From: a virus
Strand: one strand, 5' to 3'
IMG/VR virus record: IMGVR_UViG_3300021964_012072
Location: 1-30,986 of that record
Length of the DNA stretch: 30,986 nt
Shown here in pieces: positions 7,425-15,364 of the stretch. The stretch's first letter is position 1, and each line of letters opens with the position of its first letter. The position numbers were made by a program, and so were the translations under genes. The notes beneath the pieces are model-generated. The model did not search any database. It had not been told where the DNA came from and saw only the letters and a program-made list of their open reading frames with translations.

Positions 7425-8224
7425 ACTATTTTTCCTTTAAATCCAGGCAGGGTAGCTTTATTTTCTTTTTTTAATTGATTTTTATGCATAGCTAACTGAT
7501 GTGTTAAGTTTTCTGATGAAGCATATTGTTCAAAAACTTTATGATCTAAAACCGGTCTCATCAGAAATAATTCTATATAAGTATTCTTTATATTAAAATT
7601 AAAAAACTTAAAGAAGTAAATATGATTCCAGTGACCTCCTTCTCTATATGTTATATTTAATTTTTTATAATGCTTATGAATCCAGAAAAAGTTATACATT
7701 AATGAATGTAAATCTGCTGCTAGTGAATTTTCTATAAACATATAATCTTGATTCAACCTATATGCAGGGAAAGATCCTCTGCTATTTTTTTCTTCTGATA
7801 GTATAAACTCATCTAAAGTATATACACATGGTAAAGTTTCGTTTTTAAAATTTATTTCTGATAAGCTTTCATAAAATCTTTTTTTTGCTATTACTAAATC
7901 TACTCTTTTTACTATAACATAGTCGTAAGTAAACTGTTCTTCAACTTCTACTTTTCTTTTTAATTGTATAGAGTTTGATATAGAAAATGCCATTTTAGGA
8001 GTATTTCCTGTCACTCCTTCTTTTTCTATTATAGATTGATCTAAAAATAACTTATCTTTGAAGTTTAAATTAAGTAAGCTAGTATCAAAATCATTCCAAG
8101 TTGCTATAAATATATCAACTAAGTAACTATCATTATCACAAAGATACTCATAGTACTCTTTTAACTTATCTACGAACCGGACTTGGCCGAAAAGACATAT
8201 CGCTATTCTTTTTTTACTTTCCAT
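7421..8224 (-). CDS. Putative glycosyltransferase, 'FGQxR...TWN' family
   Basis: This 267-residue protein opens with RIAICLFGQVRF (FGQ then R16) and has ATWN at 41-44. It then has a conserved helix-strand unit: SISNSIQLKRKVE, then YDYVIVKRVDLVI. The same order is found in the protein at 17180-17959 (LSGQLR, HTWN, SIMLKREYE, YDLVIKSRPDIVF), so the two are clear paralogues about 9 kb apart. Such proteins occur in surface polysaccharide clusters and are considered GT-A-like transferases; no classical DxD is evident. It overlaps the nucleotidyltransferase gene by 11 nt, which suggests the activated product of that enzyme could be its donor. Confidence 0.6.
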   Translation of the reverse strand: MESKKRIAICLFGQVRFVDKLKEYYEYLCDNDSYLVDIFIATWNDFDTSLLNLNFKDKLFLDQSIIEKEGVTGNTPKMAFSISNSIQLKRKVEVEEQFTYDYVIVKRVDLVIAKKRFYESLSEINFKNETLPCVYTLDEFILSEEKNSRGSFPAYRLNQDYMFIENSLAADLHSLMYNFFWIHKHYKKLNITYREGGHWNHIYFFKFFNFNIKNTYIELFLMRPVLDHKVFEQYASSENLTHQLAMHKNQLKKENKATLPGFKGKIV

Positions 8225-8942
8225 TTAAATATTTCTCTAAGTATTCTGGTGTTCCTAGTTCGTATACCTTATCTACTTGAGTTATAATATACTGCTTACC
8301 GTCTTTTATACCGTAGTTATAGACAGGAGCAACATAAAATTCATTATTAACTCTATCATTAGCTGCAATCATTTCTTCAGCATACTTTACGTAATCAGAA
8401 CCTTTACTCCAAAAATAATATCCAGCAGTAGCATCGTTAGATATAACTTGTTTTTCTGCTACTTCTGTTACAAACCCTTCTTTATTGGATTTAGCGTATG
8501 ACCAATCTGTACTATCTCCCCAAAAGCATGGTATACCTCCATCATATTTTTTTATTTTTTCAAAAGTATCTTCAACATTATAATCAATCATCTGATCAGT
8601 ATTAAATGAAAGCATTGGAGTATCATTGTTAACATACTCCTTAGCTAAAAGTAAAGTACAAGCAGCTCCTTCTGTAGTACCGTCAATTTTAACTATCTCA
8701 ATATTATTATGCCCTATTATTTCGTTAAAAATACTAAAATTATACTTTTCGTAATCAGATTTTTGACATAGTATGATAGTTTTAAATTCTGAGTTGAATT
8801 CAAAGTTAAGATTTTCTATTACTCTTTGAATCATAGGTTTTCCGTTTACGTCTATAAACGGTTTTGAATCTGTATATCCTTGTTCTGTAAATCTCGAACC
8901 TTTCCCTGCCATGGGTATAACTATGTTAAAAAATTGCTTCAT
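8214..8942 (-). CDS. Sugar-phosphate-type nucleotidyltransferase
   Basis: A 242-residue protein of the NTP_transferase (GlmU/RmlA-like) family. It carries the NTP-binding loop IPMAGKGSRF (residues 9-18), the catalytic lysine region DSKPF (K27), VNGKPMI (33-38), EGAACTLLLA (91-100), and the metal-binding NTD (114-116). It joins an NTP with a sugar-1-phosphate or another phosphorylated small molecule to yield an NDP-activated donor. The short length without a left-handed beta-helix resembles stand-alone capsule cytidylyl/uridylyltransferases. The nucleotide and substrate cannot be read from sequence. It sits beside a putative transferase and an unusual ParB-like protein and overlaps each by 11-17 nt. 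Confidence 0.88.
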   Translation of the reverse strand: MKQFFNIVIPMAGKGSRFTEQGYTDSKPFIDVNGKPMIQRVIENLNFEFNSEFKTIILCQKSDYEKYNFSIFNEIIGHNNIEIVKIDGTTEGAACTLLLAKEYVNNDTPMLSFNTDQMIDYNVEDTFEKIKKYDGGIPCFWGDSTDWSYAKSNKEGFVTEVAEKQVISNDATAGYYFWSKGSDYVKYAEEMIAANDRVNNEFYVAPVYNYGIKDGKQYIITQVDKVYELGTPEYLEKYLNGK

Positions 8943-9648
8943 TTCTTTTTCTATATTCTATTGTTTTTTTATTTATATCTAATACTATATCTAAATATTT
9001 TCCTTCGAACCAATATGGTTTTGCTCCTCTGTAAATAAATTTACTAATAAATTCAGTTTCAGTTTCTTCGGTAACTGGGAATAAAGTAGGAACATTATGA
9101 CCTGCTTTAGCACAAAAGAACTGTTTATGAGTGTGTTGTTCTCCATGCGCTTTACTAGAAGCCAGTACCGGAAATACAGTACCGAATTTTTTAAAAGAAG
9201 AATAACATTCATACGAAACTGTTATATATTCGTTATATACGTCCCATGGAGTATCAGAGTCAATATGCTCTTTTGCTTTTTTCAGAGTTTCATAATCCGG
9301 CAAATTAGTAGTTATATTATCTTGTATATGCCAATCTGTTTGATAATTTGCTACTAAATTTTTATCTATACATGCAAATATAAAGTATTCAGGTTTATCA
9401 AAAAAATTAGGATTATGGTAGTAAGCTTGTTTATAAATTAAATCTAAAAAACTTCCATCATGATCTGTCCAATGCTTAAGTCTCTTTAATCCTCCTCGAT
9501 ATTGTTCCGGGTAGTCTTTAATATTTATATTTCTGACAAATTCAACTTGCTTCTCTACTCTCTTTACTATTTCATCTATAGGAAGAAGTGTAAGAGGTTG
9601 TATACCGTCGAAACCGTCACCAAAAAAAGTTGTATTTTGATTAACCAT
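8926..9648 (-). CDS. Unrecognised protein, possible divergent ParB/Srx-like domain
   Basis: A 240-residue protein that I do not recognise as a whole. A segment at residues 157-190 (TVFPVLASS, then HTHKQF at 172-177, then GHNVPTLF) aligns by eye with the ParB-like cores of the proteins at 9944-11032 (YPVIVS, DGSHR) and 12759-13619 (YPILYN, RGTHR, GFDVPIFL). If the alignment is right, GSHR has become HTHK. The N-terminal half has a helical segment (PIDEIVKRVEKQVEFV) and many aromatic residues. No signal peptide or membrane helix. It is coupled by 1-nt and 17-nt overlaps between a small HAD protein and the nucleotidyltransferase, so it likely acts in the same small-molecule pathway. Confidence 0.5.
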   Translation of the reverse strand: MVNQNTTFFGDGFDGIQPLTLLPIDEIVKRVEKQVEFVRNINIKDYPEQYRGGLKRLKHWTDHDGSFLDLIYKQAYYHNPNFFDKPEYFIFACIDKNLVANYQTDWHIQDNITTNLPDYETLKKAKEHIDSDTPWDVYNEYITVSYECYSSFKKFGTVFPVLASSKAHGEQHTHKQFFCAKAGHNVPTLFPVTEETETEFISKFIYRGAKPYWFEGKYLDIVLDINKKTIEYRKRNEAIF

Positions 9649-9947
9649 TATTTAAAAAACTCGTCAGGATGTACTGATCTATCATCTATAAATATATCTC
9701 CGTCAAAGGGTTTGAAATAAAGTTCATGATATTTTACTCCCCAAGCATCTAACTGTGCTCTAGTGATCGGTCCATAGTATTCTTCTCCTCTTCCGCTTTT
9801 ATTTCCTCTAGCAGTATAGAATATAATTATATGCCCATCGTCATACAGTTGATTAATTTTCTTTATTCTATCAGTCCAGGGTTGACGGCTTATAACTGGT
9901 CCTTCTTCTTTGCAAATTGTATTGTCTATGTCTATAATATATTTCAT
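9648..9947 (-). CDS. Small HAD-family phosphatase
   Basis: A 99-residue minimal HAD-fold hydrolase without a cap domain. Motif I is IDIDNTIC with nucleophile D6 and acid/base D8. Motif II threonine is T45 in FYTARG. Motif III is probably K79 in YFKPFDG, and motif IV is the acidic pair in FIDDRS (D88, D89). All four motifs are present, so it should be an active phosphatase. Small HADs of this kind accompany capsule biosynthesis genes, where they release phosphate from sugar or polyol phosphates. It overlaps the ParB-like gene upstream by 4 nt and the next gene by 1 nt. Confidence 0.85.
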   Translation of the reverse strand: MKYIIDIDNTICKEEGPVISRQPWTDRIKKINQLYDDGHIIIFYTARGNKSGRGEEYYGPITRAQLDAWGVKYHELYFKPFDGDIFIDDRSVHPDEFFK

Positions 9948-11032
9948 AATTCAAATTTAAAATCATAACCTCTGTACTTATTAGCTTTTTTCATATAGTT
10001 TGCAAAACTTAATGCCTTATCTGGGTTTTCATTAAAATGATAAAAGGTATTAGGAGGTTCTGAGCCGTTTCCTAGCTCTGGGAGATACTTAATATAGTCT
10101 TTAAGGTTTTCAGATGTCATTAAAGTTCCATATATAAAGTTTCTATTTCTAGCTATATCTAAAACTAAATGTCTATGTCTAAACCATGCTGGAGTTATAT
10201 AATGGATAGGTTCTTTTGAGCTAAAATGATCGACCTCTTGTAAATTAAGTAAAAGCGGAAGGTCTTTCTTTGCTATGGGCGCTACTGATAAACGGTGGGA
10301 ACCGTCTAGTAAGGTGTTATTCTTATCACTTACAATTACCGGATAACCGTAACCGTACTTAGTAACAGAATATAGCATATCAGGAAACATATCCGCTCTC
10401 CACCTGTACCTTGGTAGTTTTTGATTAGTGCTAGCTCCTAATAAATTAGGTTTAGGCTTATCTCTACCGTAAGGATTTATTTTTTCACGATTTTTTATAT
10501 CATTTTTTTGAAAAGCACTTATTATGTTTTTATAACTATTACAATTTACCTTACTAAAGACTTTATAAAATGTTTCTAGATGTGGGTTTCCTACATTAGT
10601 TGATAAATGGTTCTTTAAAAATAAATGAGGAAGTTTAATGTAAATATAGTGGCTAGGATATTTTAACTCTCTTATAAAATCTTCTCTATGTAAAGGTATT
10701 CTATGAATCTTACTATCACTATAATCTTTCCCGAATACAAAATTACCTTTATTTCTGTTAAACTCAATAAAGTCTTTAATTAAAATATTCCAAGTTAAAG
10801 TTTTCCATTTAAGACCAAACCTAAAAGTACTTGGGTCGTTTCTGTGTTGAGAGGTAACAGTTATAGGAGAAGTAACTAATGGATCTTGTAAGCTTTCTGC
10901 GCAAACCAGTCTTTCTTCATAGAAATCGAAAAATTTAATAATTTGGTAAAGCGAGTAGTGCTTAAATAGTTCTAATTCTGGTAGACCTTTGTCTATAAAG
11001 TGGTTTTCTTGTTGTATTTTATAAGTTTCCAT
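9944..11032 (-). CDS. ParB/Srx-like domain protein
   Basis: A 362-residue protein with a ParB/sulfiredoxin-like core at about 215-265: YGYGYPVIVSDKN (226-238), then LLDGSHRLS (241-249) and a KKDLPLLLN strand. The D-G-S-H-R signature is the nucleotide-binding box of this superfamily. The rest is unassigned: about 200 N-terminal residues with WNILIKDFIEF, and a C-terminal region rich in His, Tyr and Asn. There is no helix-turn-helix or ParA partner, so a partition role is unlikely. Some proteins with this fold (SbnI, SerK) are small-molecule kinases that phosphorylate serine, and a kinase role would suit the surrounding phospho-metabolite enzymes. That is inference. It overlaps the CMP-sugar synthetase fusion by 14 nt. 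Confidence 0.6.
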   Translation of the reverse strand: METYKIQQENHFIDKGLPELELFKHYSLYQIIKFFDFYEERLVCAESLQDPLVTSPITVTSQHRNDPSTFRFGLKWKTLTWNILIKDFIEFNRNKGNFVFGKDYSDSKIHRIPLHREDFIRELKYPSHYIYIKLPHLFLKNHLSTNVGNPHLETFYKVFSKVNCNSYKNIISAFQKNDIKNREKINPYGRDKPKPNLLGASTNQKLPRYRWRADMFPDMLYSVTKYGYGYPVIVSDKNNTLLDGSHRLSVAPIAKKDLPLLLNLQEVDHFSSKEPIHYITPAWFRHRHLVLDIARNRNFIYGTLMTSENLKDYIKYLPELGNGSEPPNTFYHFNENPDKALSFANYMKKANKYRGYDFKFEL

Positions 11033-12077
11033 ATACGTATTCTATTGTATTTTCCCAATTTTCAAATCTGTATCCTTTATCATCTATATATACTTTAGCG
11101 TTTGGCTTGCCCCAAACAATATCGTTTACATATTGCTTTATACCGTGTTTTTCTAGCCATTCCCAAGTACCTTGTATACCGTCTTTACCGTTAACAGAAG
11201 GTCTCTCAGGATGTCCTTTGAACGTATATAGTATTATTATATACTTTTCAGAAAGCTTCTTTATAGCATCGATTGCTCCATCTACTGGTTCATCATATAC
11301 AGTGCCATCGTAGTAGCCTTTTGAGTTTTTATGTATTACTCCGTCAAAATCAATAGCTAGTGTGTTTTTAAGTATTTTATCTTGCAACTTACCCCACGAC
11401 TCTACAGTATGACGATTTCTATCTTTATAGACTAACTTTACTAGTTTAAAATCTAACTCAGTATCTACATCTATTAATTCTTCTTCAGGCCAATCTACTA
11501 TATATGTGTAAGGCTCTTTTATTAAGTTAGGAAATAACTCCCAATTATCCAACATATATTTCTTTTTAAACATTACTAAAGAATGAGTAGCTTCTAGTAC
11601 ACCAGGACCGCCTGTTGTTGATAATCTATCGTTTGGTTTAAAGTTTAATGGTAAACTATCGTCGTTCCAATACCAATTTTTCGTCTTTTTGACTGTTATA
11701 GCACTTTCATGAGGAGATGATTTATACCAATCTATAACTTTCTGTATTTTATCTATATCTAAAAAAGGCTGGCAAGCATTTACATTAATAATATAATCTG
11801 ATTTTACATTTTTTAAATGTCTATACATTATAGAGTGATGAGCATTGCCAGGTGCTACTGAGTCATACTCTCTTTTTAATGTATTTATTTTATTATCTGC
11901 TTTATCTATCAATTCTTGATCAAAAGCTGCTAAGTAAACTTCTTCTATATTTTTTAACTTACTAACTTTATCGATAGCTATATCAATCATAGTTGTACCT
12001 CCAATATCTCTTAAATGTTTATTAGGGCAACGAGTACTATCCTTTCTGGCATGTATTATAACTGCTATTGTTTTCAT
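11019..12077 (-). CDS. CMP-sugar synthetase (NeuA/KdsB-like)-HAD fusion
   Basis: A 352-residue two-domain protein. Residues 1-220 form a CMP-sialate/CMP-Kdo synthetase-like cytidylyltransferase: ARKDSTRCPNKHL (10-22, the CTP loop with an R/K pair), GGTTMIDIAI, NVNACQPF (98-105), and IDVDTELDFKLV at the domain end (202-213). Residues 238-345 are a HAD phosphatase: motif I LAIDFDGVIH (D243, D245), motif II YTFKG (T285), motif III GKPNAKVY (K324), and motif IV IDDKG (D332, D333). A plausible role is to make an activated acidic sugar, with the HAD domain acting on its phosphorylated precursor. No NeuB/KdsA-like synthase is in the window, so the precursor must come from elsewhere. It lies 2 nt from the sulfotransferase gene. 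Confidence 0.85.
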   Translation of the reverse strand: MKTIAVIIHARKDSTRCPNKHLRDIGGTTMIDIAIDKVSKLKNIEEVYLAAFDQELIDKADNKINTLKREYDSVAPGNAHHSIMYRHLKNVKSDYIINVNACQPFLDIDKIQKVIDWYKSSPHESAITVKKTKNWYWNDDSLPLNFKPNDRLSTTGGPGVLEATHSLVMFKKKYMLDNWELFPNLIKEPYTYIVDWPEEELIDVDTELDFKLVKLVYKDRNRHTVESWGKLQDKILKNTLAIDFDGVIHKNSKGYYDGTVYDEPVDGAIDAIKKLSEKYIIILYTFKGHPERPSVNGKDGIQGTWEWLEKHGIKQYVNDIVWGKPNAKVYIDDKGYRFENWENTIEYVYGNL

Positions 12078-12079
12078 AA

Positions 12080-12766
12080 TTATTTAAAACTGTAATTAAA
12101 CATTTCTATATCCTCATTAAGTATATTTTGTAGAGAATTTATATCTTTATCAGTCATAACATCATAGTATTTTACGTCTAGTTTATTAGATCTATTTAAA
12201 TGCTGAAGTTTAGTTTGAGGTAATCCTATTTTTTTGCAAATAAAATCGAAATCTTGCTGAAGATTTTCGAACCTACCAATAAAGTCTATATAGGGTAATC
12301 TATCTATATTCCCGCTAAAATGGCCTTTTAAGAAATTAACTTGAGATGCTAAGTGAATATTTTCTCCCATATAATCAAAAAGATTAAAAAATGGTTTACC
12401 GGTTGTTAATGGATCTACATCATTAAATCTTAATTTATTTAAGAATTTTTTTGAGTTCTCTATTTTTTCTTGAGGGTAGTAATAATCAACCCATAAGTCT
12501 TCTAAATTATCTATAGCATAACTTAAAGGATGTTTATTTAAAAACTCTCTAAATTTATACAGAGAATAAAACCTATCCCAAGGATTACGTACAAAAGTAA
12601 ATACAAAATAGTCTTTAAATAAATCTTCATCAAATTTATCATAATGTATCTTAAATCCTTCATATCTAGAATCGACGTCTAATAGATTGTAGAGAGTTTG
12701 TCCAATAGTTACTCCACCAGTTTTAGGTGTATGTAGAAATATAAATTTTTTCTTGTGATTAATCAT
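12080..12766 (-). CDS. PAPS-dependent sulfotransferase (Sulfotransfer_2-like)
   Basis: A 228-residue sulfotransferase. The 5'-phosphosulfate loop is FLHTPKTGGVT (10-20, with K15), and the 3'-phosphate site is FTFVRNPWDRFYSLYKF (56-72, with R60 and S68). IGRFENLQQDFDFIC near residue 180-195 is the conserved C-terminal helix entry. This is the carbohydrate sulfotransferase type, which moves sulfate from PAPS to a hydroxyl or amine of a glycan. The protein has no N-terminal membrane anchor, unlike Golgi homologues, so it is cytosolic. Neighbouring genes suggest the acceptor is a sugar made by this island. PAPS would come from the host. It overlaps the upstream gene by 8 nt. Confidence 0.9.
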   Translation of the reverse strand: MINHKKKFIFLHTPKTGGVTIGQTLYNLLDVDSRYEGFKIHYDKFDEDLFKDYFVFTFVRNPWDRFYSLYKFREFLNKHPLSYAIDNLEDLWVDYYYPQEKIENSKKFLNKLRFNDVDPLTTGKPFFNLFDYMGENIHLASQVNFLKGHFSGNIDRLPYIDFIGRFENLQQDFDFICKKIGLPQTKLQHLNRSNKLDVKYYDVMTDKDINSLQNILNEDIEMFNYSFK

Positions 12767-13619
12767 CTATTATCAGCTTTTCATTACCCGAGAAAAATTC
12801 AAGGCTTTTTTTACTTAGGTCTATTTTAAAATTTACATCAGGTACACAGAACATGTCAGCCATAGTAACTTTCCAAGAATTTTGATCTGTGCCTAGATTT
12901 GGTTTACGTAAAAAGATAGGTACATCAAAACCTAATAATGCATGAATAATAGCTCTATGAGTACCTCTTCCAAAAATACCGTGTGATTGATTATAAAGGA
13001 TAGGGTAAATAAGCCCTTTATCTTTTATACTTATTAACTGAGTAATGTCAAGGTCAGCTCTCCATGCTATCTCTTCTCTATTTTCAAAAAAATCTTTTAT
13101 TTTATGAGCCTCTGGATATTTAGAATCGTAATAATCAGCTAATTCTAATATTTCTCTTATATTTAAATTTTTACTAATAGTTTCTAAAGCAAATTGTTTA
13201 AAAATATCTATATTAGGATTAGAATGTACTTTATCTTGATACTTAACGAGTAATTTACTAGGTATTTCTAAGTAAATAAAATGAGTCCATGTTTCATTTA
13301 AACCGGACATATCCATTGATATGACATCTGCTTTTGCAAATGCTTCTTTTGAAAAATGATTAGCCTGTTTACCGTTAATAGTATACTGACTTACATCATT
13401 TACTGAAAAATATGCAGGAGGGTGTCCGCTCCAGAACCCGTTTTCTTCTATATTGTGCTTTTCTTTAAATAAAGGTTCTTCATTAGGTCCTCCTCTTTTC
13501 TCATACCCCTCTTTTTCTAGTAGTTTATGATTTTTTAAATATAAATCTATAACTTCTTCTCCTTTAATAATATCAAAGCTCTTTAAGTTGTTAAATGTAT
13601 CAAAATAAAACTTTTTCAT
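12759..13619 (-). CDS. ParB/Srx-like domain protein
   Basis: A 286-residue protein whose C-terminal half contains WRADLDITQLISIKDKGLIYPI (given in two parts: WRADLDITQL at 186-195, and KGLIYPILYN at 201-210), then GRGTHRAI (217-224) and FDVPIFLRKP. This is the strand-helix-strand and GxHR box of ParB/sulfiredoxin-like domains. The same WRAD word occurs in the protein at 9944-11032 (RWRADMFPD), so the two are probably related, and both sit inside the sugar cluster. The N-terminal 180 residues are unassigned. No DNA-binding domain is visible. A nucleotide-dependent small-molecule kinase is my preferred guess; a nuclease or regulator cannot be excluded. Confidence 0.55.
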   Translation of the reverse strand: MKKFYFDTFNNLKSFDIIKGEEVIDLYLKNHKLLEKEGYEKRGGPNEEPLFKEKHNIEENGFWSGHPPAYFSVNDVSQYTINGKQANHFSKEAFAKADVISMDMSGLNETWTHFIYLEIPSKLLVKYQDKVHSNPNIDIFKQFALETISKNLNIREILELADYYDSKYPEAHKIKDFFENREEIAWRADLDITQLISIKDKGLIYPILYNQSHGIFGRGTHRAIIHALLGFDVPIFLRKPNLGTDQNSWKVTMADMFCVPDVNFKIDLSKKSLEFFSGNEKLIIDD

Positions 13620-13626
13620 ATAACTG

Positions 13627-14487
13627 TTACCTAGTTTTTTTATAATGTTTATAAAGAGTTTCTGCGAAAAGTTTATGCCCTTTCGTAGAAGGGTGTTTAG
13701 GTCCGTAACTATTTGCTAGAACGTACTCTTCTAGTTCAAATAAATCTCTATCTTCATACTGTTCGAGATAACTGTAAATATTATAGTAATTATATCCCCA
13801 GTAGTGTTTGTATATGTCTATAAAATCTCTCTTGTCATATGTAGAGCTGTTGAAAGTAGGTTCAAAAGCATCCATTAGTATATAATCAACTCCAATATAT
13901 TCAAAAAACTGCTGTAATAATGCAATCATATTAAAATTAAAGAAATCTAAATACCTATAATCAAACATTTCAGTAATAAAGAATTTTTTATAGTTGTTTA
14001 AAAAATAACCTATATCAGTATTTTCCGGGGTTACGGGTAAACCTAGTAGGTCATTAGTACTTACTGTTTCTTTAAATTGATTATAAGTTCTTTCTTCTTT
14101 TAAAGGTAGGTATATATCACTTATATTCCATGATAGACCTTTCCATTGTCTTTGTTTAAGAGTAGGAAAAAAAGGAAAATCATCTCTTGTAGTAGAAGTA
14201 AAAGATACTAATACTAAGTCTCCTTTTTCAAAAAACCCGTCAGCAAAATACTGAAATATATTTGTTATTATAGTTTTGTTACAACAACCGGGTTCTCCTT
14301 TATTTACCCATTCTACTTTTAACTTATCAGCAAAATAACGTGTAAAACTATGAGAAGTAGTAAACTCGTGAAATAAAGTTGATGCTAATTTACTATTATC
14401 TTTATTTGCTTCTTTAATTTGATTTTCTTTTATCCAGTCGGTACCTATTCCTGAGGTAAAACTATCGCCAAATGATATAACCTTCAT
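13627..14487 (-). CDS. SGNH/GDSL-type hydrolase, altered catalytic Asp site
   Basis: A 286-residue SGNH-fold protein. Block I is the clear GDSFTSG at residues 7-13 (nucleophile S9). Block II is probably NKGEPGC, and block V is GPKHPSTKGH with H265 and H271. The position three residues before the catalytic His is Gly262 and the nearest residues are Pro and Lys. The usual catalytic Asp is therefore absent, leaving a Ser-His dyad or a remote acid. Cytoplasmic, with no signal peptide. It lies 1 nt after an exostosin-like gene and 7 nt before a ParB-like gene, so it is an integral member of the operon. Esterase or acyltransferase activity on a sugar is probable. Confidence 0.8.
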   Translation of the reverse strand: MKVISFGDSFTSGIGTDWIKENQIKEANKDNSKLASTLFHEFTTSHSFTRYFADKLKVEWVNKGEPGCCNKTIITNIFQYFADGFFEKGDLVLVSFTSTTRDDFPFFPTLKQRQWKGLSWNISDIYLPLKEERTYNQFKETVSTNDLLGLPVTPENTDIGYFLNNYKKFFITEMFDYRYLDFFNFNMIALLQQFFEYIGVDYILMDAFEPTFNSSTYDKRDFIDIYKHYWGYNYYNIYSYLEQYEDRDLFELEEYVLANSYGPKHPSTKGHKLFAETLYKHYKKTR

Positions 14488-14488
14488 A

Positions 14489-15355
14489 TTATATAATGTT
14501 TTTTGAAACGTAATTGTCGAATTTTAATAAATCGTAATTACTCCAGTCCGTATTCTTATATACAGAGGGTAATTTACTCAAATCTAAATCGGACCATTTT
14601 TTTAATAAATATAATGGAAAATCTTTTGCAAAATGGGCACTATAGTTAGAATCAATCAAAATTGGGATTACTTTTAAATACAAGCATTCCCATAATCTAT
14701 GAGTATCTAGGCCATTACCACTAGGACATAAACAAAATTTATGTTTCTGTAAATCTTGTAAATACTCTTTATAGTCTAAAGAACTATTAATCGTTAAGTT
14801 AAGATTATTTGCTGCTTCTTTACACGATACTCTATACTCAGGCCTCATTCCTCCTTCTACTGTAAAGTTATAGTAGATTTCTTCTGTTTTATCTACTTTT
14901 TCATTTACTACCTCACAGAATGTTTCTAAGTTACCATGTCCCCACCTGCTATTAGCTATACCAATAGGTAGTGGAAATACTTTACGGTGATTAATATTTA
15001 AATTTTGGGTAAATATTCTATCTATGTTAGGTACTTGATTAAGTATACTTAAATTACTGTAATTAAAATCTTGATCTGAATTATGGAGTATTAGAGAAAA
15101 AGAATGTTCGAATGTCTGGAGTTTTATATAAAATTGAGAATCTAATAATTTCTTTTTAGTTAAGTTTAAAAGTGAGCTGTTAGCATAGATAAATTTTGGT
15201 TTAGCATATCTAAATAACTCTGGGTTAAAATTGTCAATATCGTAATTATTATGTATGTTGGCAGATTCAAATTCTTTATGTTCAGCTTTACTAAAAGAAA
15301 TATCAGCTAAGTCTTGAAATTTTTCTCCAGTAATAATGTCTTCCGGTGTTATCAT
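14489..15355 (-). CDS. Exostosin-like (GT47-type) glycosyltransferase
   Basis: A 288-residue protein with a C-terminal half resembling the exostosin GT-B nucleotide-sugar-binding domain: HKFCLCPSGNGLDTHRLWE (205-223), then KVIPILID (228-235) and FPLYLLKKWSDL (246-257). The pattern C-P-S-G-x-G-x-D-x-x-R-x-W-E followed by a V-P-I strand is diagnostic for this group. The N-terminal half contains a PLPIGIANSRWGHG segment (128-141) also typical of phage and capsule members. A donor sugar cannot be predicted. It lies between two SGNH genes, 9 nt and 1 nt away. Start ATG at 15353-15355. Confidence 0.75.
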   Translation of the reverse strand: MITPEDIITGEKFQDLADISFSKAEHKEFESANIHNNYDIDNFNPELFRYAKPKFIYANSSLLNLTKKKLLDSQFYIKLQTFEHSFSLILHNSDQDFNYSNLSILNQVPNIDRIFTQNLNINHRKVFPLPIGIANSRWGHGNLETFCEVVNEKVDKTEEIYYNFTVEGGMRPEYRVSCKEAANNLNLTINSSLDYKEYLQDLQKHKFCLCPSGNGLDTHRLWECLYLKVIPILIDSNYSAHFAKDFPLYLLKKWSDLDLSKLPSVYKNTDWSNYDLLKFDNYVSKNII

Positions 15356-15364
15356 ATCTAGTTT

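Noticed and set aside
8991-9357. Short open frames on both strands overlapping the 8926-9648 gene
   Set aside because: They read as low-complexity, Leu/Phe/Tyr-rich shadows, whereas the 240-aa frame is coupled to its neighbours by 1- and 17-nt overlaps and has balanced composition.
9944-11032. ParB-like protein as a plasmid or prophage partition factor
   Set aside because: No ParA, no helix-turn-helix, no centromere-like repeats nearby, and the gene is embedded in a sugar operon.
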